Position numbers and translations under genes: made by a program. Positions 37,118-39,169 of a stretch of 39,169 bases of DNA are shown here, in pieces. Every line of letters starts with the position of its first letter. Positions within the stretch are counted from its first letter, which is position 1. The stretch covers positions 1 to 39,169 of IMG/VR virus record IMGVR_UViG_3300015245_000718; one strand, 5' to 3'. The stretch comes from a virus. A model generated the notes under the pieces. That model was not told the origin of the DNA. It worked only from the letters and a program-made list of their open reading frames with translations, and ran no database searches.

Positions 37118-37594
37118 CTACCCGCTGTTCTTCGTGAGTTGAAGGACATTCGACTCCTCCGGTGGCGGCAACAGGTTCGCGGCCTGCGCAGCATCGAGTA
37201 CGCGCCGGCCATCCTTGAGCAGCATGTGCGGCATGAATGCCGCCTCGAAAGTCAGCACGCCGCACTCGACCGCCGTGGTCTGTCCCTTCACCCAATCCCG
37301 CAGGACTGAACACACGCTGATCCTGGCCTGCTCCAGCGCCTTCTCCTCGCGCTTTCGCTGCGTTTCGCCGTAGCCCTTGAGATGGCCTTGGCTCTTGAGT
37401 AGAGCCTGCGCATAGCCCTTCCAGCTCGCCTCGAGATGCACCTGACGGTCGCGCCACTTGAAGGCCACGATCATGCAGCCGCGCTCCTGATCGACCATCG
37501 AGCCGAAGGACTGGCAGCCGAAGGCTGATAGCGTTTTCTGCATCTCATTGATGGCCCGATCGCCTGCGGTCGCGGTTTCGTAGGGAATGCTCAT
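37118..37594 (-). CDS. First gene of right-end operon, phage hypothetical
   Basis: The 158-residue protein starts MSIPYETATAGDRAINEMQKT and has a DUF-like mixed fold: AFGCQSFGSMVDQERGCMIVAF then RQVHLEASWKGYAQALL. AAAGGTG before the ATG is a good ribosome-binding site, so this is a separate translation start rather than a coupled one. It opens the nine-gene leftward operon. Function unknown; similar proteins occur in prophages. Confidence 0.7.
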   Translation of the reverse strand: MSIPYETATAGDRAINEMQKTLSAFGCQSFGSMVDQERGCMIVAFKWRDRQVHLEASWKGYAQALLKSQGHLKGYGETQRKREEKALEQARISVCSVLRDWVKGQTTAVECGVLTFEAAFMPHMLLKDGRRVLDAAQAANLLPPPEESNVLQLTKNSG

Positions 37595-37653
37595 GTATCA
37601 CCTTTGGAATCAGGAGTATTGCGTCCCACTGTTGCTAATGCCTCAATGGGCGC

Positions 37654-37911
37654 ATGGAGAAAGAAAGGTACGTCAGCGCCGGCAATGCTGCACAGACCCT
37701 CGGGATCACGCTCGAGGAAGTGATCGAATCCATCAAGCGCGCCGGGATCAAGGATCTCATCGGCGGCGAGTACGGCGGGGGCCTGGTGGGTGCCCGACTG
37801 GCAGCTTACGAGGACCAAGGCGCGGCGACTGGTGTGCCCACAAGTGTGTCCTACCACCCTGCAATAGAGCCCGCCACAGCCCCGCCAGCATGGCGAATTT
37901 CAGGGGTTTGA
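37654..37911 (+). CDS. Small divergent protein near attR
   Basis: The 85-residue frame starts MEKERYVSAGNAAQTLGITL and has a helix-turn-helix-like stretch (AAQTLGITLEEVIESIKRAGI). The second half becomes low in structure (PAIEPATAPPAW). It is divergent from the right-end operon, with only 59 bp between the two starts, so it could regulate it. It is less certain than its neighbours. Confidence 0.4.
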   Translation: MEKERYVSAGNAAQTLGITLEEVIESIKRAGIKDLIGGEYGGGLVGARLAAYEDQGAATGVPTSVSYHPAIEPATAPPAWRISGV

Positions 37912-37947
37912 GCAGGGTTCTGCGGTGCTTTCAGGGGGCGTATGTGC

Positions 37948-37989
37948 TTCATAACCCCTAGGTCGGCGGTTCGACTCCGCCCCTCACCA
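37948..37989 (+). repeat. attR core
   Basis: A perfect copy of the 42-bp tRNA segment at 479-520. It is followed by GTTTTCC, not by the CCA that follows the left copy. The tRNA 5' half is absent here, so this is the displaced original 3' end. Confidence 0.93.
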
Positions 37990-38059
37990 GTTTTCCGCGC
38001 AGAAATCAAGAGGGAGTTTGGCCGAAGTTGCGCCAAAACCTGATCACTACATCCACCAA

Positions 38060-38085
38060 CGTCCGTCCACGTCCATCGACGTAGA
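38060..38085 (+). repeat. 10-bp periodic repeat beyond attR
   Basis: ACGTCCGTCC, ACGTCCATCG and the partial ACGTAG follow each other with a 10-bp period. The run lies about 70 bp outside attR in host-side DNA, next to a fragment of an AlpA gene. It may be a residual arm-type recombinase site or a protein-binding array; its role is unknown. Confidence 0.55.
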
Positions 38086-38103
38086 CAAATTTTGGCGCGT
38101 ACC

Positions 38104-38232
38104 CTAAGGCGAGAAGCGCCGACTCAGTTCTATCCGCCCTGCTATCCATGCCTGAACTTCGTGCTCGATCCATGCGACCGCGCGTCCACTCAGCCTGATG
38201 CGACTCGGAAATCGTCGCTCGGACTCCGGCAT
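38104..38232 (-). pseudogene. Truncated AlpA-family regulator
   Basis: The 42-codon frame reads FPSRIRLSGRAVAW then IEHEVQAWIAGRIELSRR. This is the typical C-terminal half of AlpA-type phage/island regulators, which activate integrase or excisionase genes. The N-terminal helix is missing and stop codons occur in frame upstream, so it is a fragment. It lies outside the prophage and belongs to an older mobile element at the same tRNA. The 181 bp between it and the next gene hold nothing I can identify. Confidence 0.6.
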
Positions 38233-38413
38233 GTCACTGACCGGCTAGGGCGGCGCCTTGTAAGTCTAAAATGGGACTAACCCGTAGAGATAAGGTGATC
38301 GCGGTATTTGGCATTCCCGCCCAGAGTCTCTTGCGACAACGCCAGACCGGGCGGCAAGGCTTGCCATCAAAGCGCGATCCTGACGGCACCTCTGAATTTG
38401 CGCTCCGCGCCTG

Positions 38414-39169
38414 TCAGATTCTGTACTTCAGAACGATATTTGAGACCAAGTCATCCACGAAGTCGATGACCTTAGGTGGCTTTATCGTGATGCCCGAAGG
38501 ATGAGCCGAGGAATTCCTCGTCCCAAGCTTTTCGTCAAGGATTTTTCGAACGTCGTTGGAAATGACGTTCGCGGAGCGCGTGAACTCGATAAGCTTGTTT
38601 TCCGGAATGTCGCTGAAATCATCGCGCGTAGTGATGCCCGTTACCTTGACGCGCTTGTCGGTGTTCTTGCCGAGAGCGACGTTGAAGGCGGTCAGATGGT
38701 GCGCCATCACGTAAGATATCAGATGGTCTATCGCGAGAATCCAGCACATGACAATCGTCGCGCGGTTCGCGCCGATTTCGAAGCAGTCGATGGTTTCCTT
38801 CAAGAAGTCCTTCGCGGGTCCCGGGCTCATCTTCGCTTCAAGCTTGCGGGGCTCGGCGTTCGCCTGAACGACGACATGCTCCGCGCCAAGCTGTTTTGAC
38901 AACTGCTCGCGGTAGTGGTGCTGGAGCCTGTAGCCTCCTTCGGCCTTGACGTACATCCCTTCGGTCACGCCCTCGGAGAGGAACTGCGCGGTTCTCGTCG
39001 GCGGCGTCAGGTCACACGCCGTGAAGCAGGCGTCCACGCCCTTGCGCGAGGCCGTTGGTTCCTGCAGCTCGACGGTCAGGTAATAGACAAAGAGCCCGAC
39101 CAGCTCCCTTGGTGGCAGTTGGTCGGGGTTTTCAACCGAGGCATAGAACCGCTTCGCACCCTCGCTCAC
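38414..39169 (-). CDS. HEPN-like host protein, possibly partial
   Basis: The frame reaches the end of the window (GTG at the very edge), so its start may lie beyond it; 251 residues are visible. The protein is helical. Near the C-terminus it has TRNSSAHPSG with Arg218 and His223, the R-x4-H ribonuclease motif of HEPN domains, preceded by the helix VISNDVRKILDEKLG. HEPN proteins are often RNA-cleaving toxins or defence proteins. The call rests on this motif and the helical pattern. Confidence 0.6.
   Translation of the reverse strand: MSEGAKRFYASVENPDQLPPRELVGLFVYYLTVELQEPTASRKGVDACFTACDLTPPTRTAQFLSEGVTEGMYVKAEGGYRLQHHYREQLSKQLGAEHVVVQANAEPRKLEAKMSPGPAKDFLKETIDCFEIGANRATIVMCWILAIDHLISYVMAHHLTAFNVALGKNTDKRVKVTGITTRDDFSDIPENKLIEFTRSANVISNDVRKILDEKLGTRNSSAHPSGITIKPPKVIDFVDDLVSNIVLKYRI

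Noticed and set aside
37591-37857. 88-codon minus-strand frame opposite the small divergent gene
   Set aside because: Overlaps the start of the right-end operon and reads like a shadow; the plus-strand frame has the better start region, though it is itself uncertain.
38501-38899. 132-codon plus-strand frame opposite the HEPN-like gene
   Set aside because: Out of phase on the opposite strand; no ribosome-binding site and no domain.

Overview
The window holds an essentially complete lambda-type temperate siphophage genome, a prophage of about 37.5 kb, integrated in the 3' end of a tRNA gene with a CAT anticodon. A 42-bp direct repeat marks the ends (479-520 and 37948-37989). The DNA is GC-rich, and the proteins resemble those of prophages of GC-rich Gammaproteobacteria or Betaproteobacteria. 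I cannot name the host more closely from sequence alone. Host DNA is visible on the left (a small lipoprotein gene, the tRNA promoter and the tRNA). On the right, attR is followed by the remains of another mobile element (an AlpA-like gene end) and part of a gene for a HEPN-like protein.

Left arm, minus strand (534-6259): integrase, excisionase, a C5 cytosine methyltransferase, a 30-codon stump of a DUF1364 gene, a DUF1367 gene, a PD-(D/E)XK exonuclease, a protein with an SSB-type acidic tail, and a chain of very small genes. Most are joined by ATGA or GTGA stop-start overlaps. The chain is driven by a strong leftward promoter (PL) whose start site falls on the first ATG.

Immunity region (6257-7962): a short CI-type repressor without a peptidase domain, a lipoprotein gene coupled to it by a GTGA overlap, and a Cro/YdaS-like gene read rightward from PR. 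PL and PR share 32 of 41 positions from the -35 element to the start codon, and both appear to give leaderless mRNAs. A 14-bp dyad ACAA-N6-TTGT occurs twice at PL and twice at PR, and is the likely repressor/Cro operator.

Rightward early genes (8005-10856): a CII-like regulator, DNA-binding and replication-type proteins, a small nuclease and a last gene in the position of a late regulator. A 414-bp gap follows, holding a candidate late promoter, a small 59-codon gene and three hairpins, the last a textbook Rho-independent terminator. This resembles a PR'-tR' antitermination switch.

Late genes (11271-35194): an unusual block of secreted, lectin-like and tail-accessory proteins lies upstream of the terminase. 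Then come terminase small and large subunits, a gpW-position protein, portal, a fused prohead protease-major capsid protein, head completion proteins, tail terminator, tail tube, G/GT chaperones with a canonical -1 slippery site, tape measure, distal tail, hub, peptidase-like and tip proteins. A reversed two-gene membrane/lipoprotein pair (moron) interrupts the late strand. The lysis cassette follows: two membrane proteins, a T4-type lysozyme, and Rz with embedded Rz1. The lysis genes lie after the tail tip gene, not between Q and cos as in lambda.

Right end (35152-37594, minus strand): an operon of nine small genes (two zinc-ribbon-like, one DUF1643, the rest unknown) of unknown role, a plausible accessory or counter-defence locus. 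No transposon, rRNA or CRISPR array was seen.
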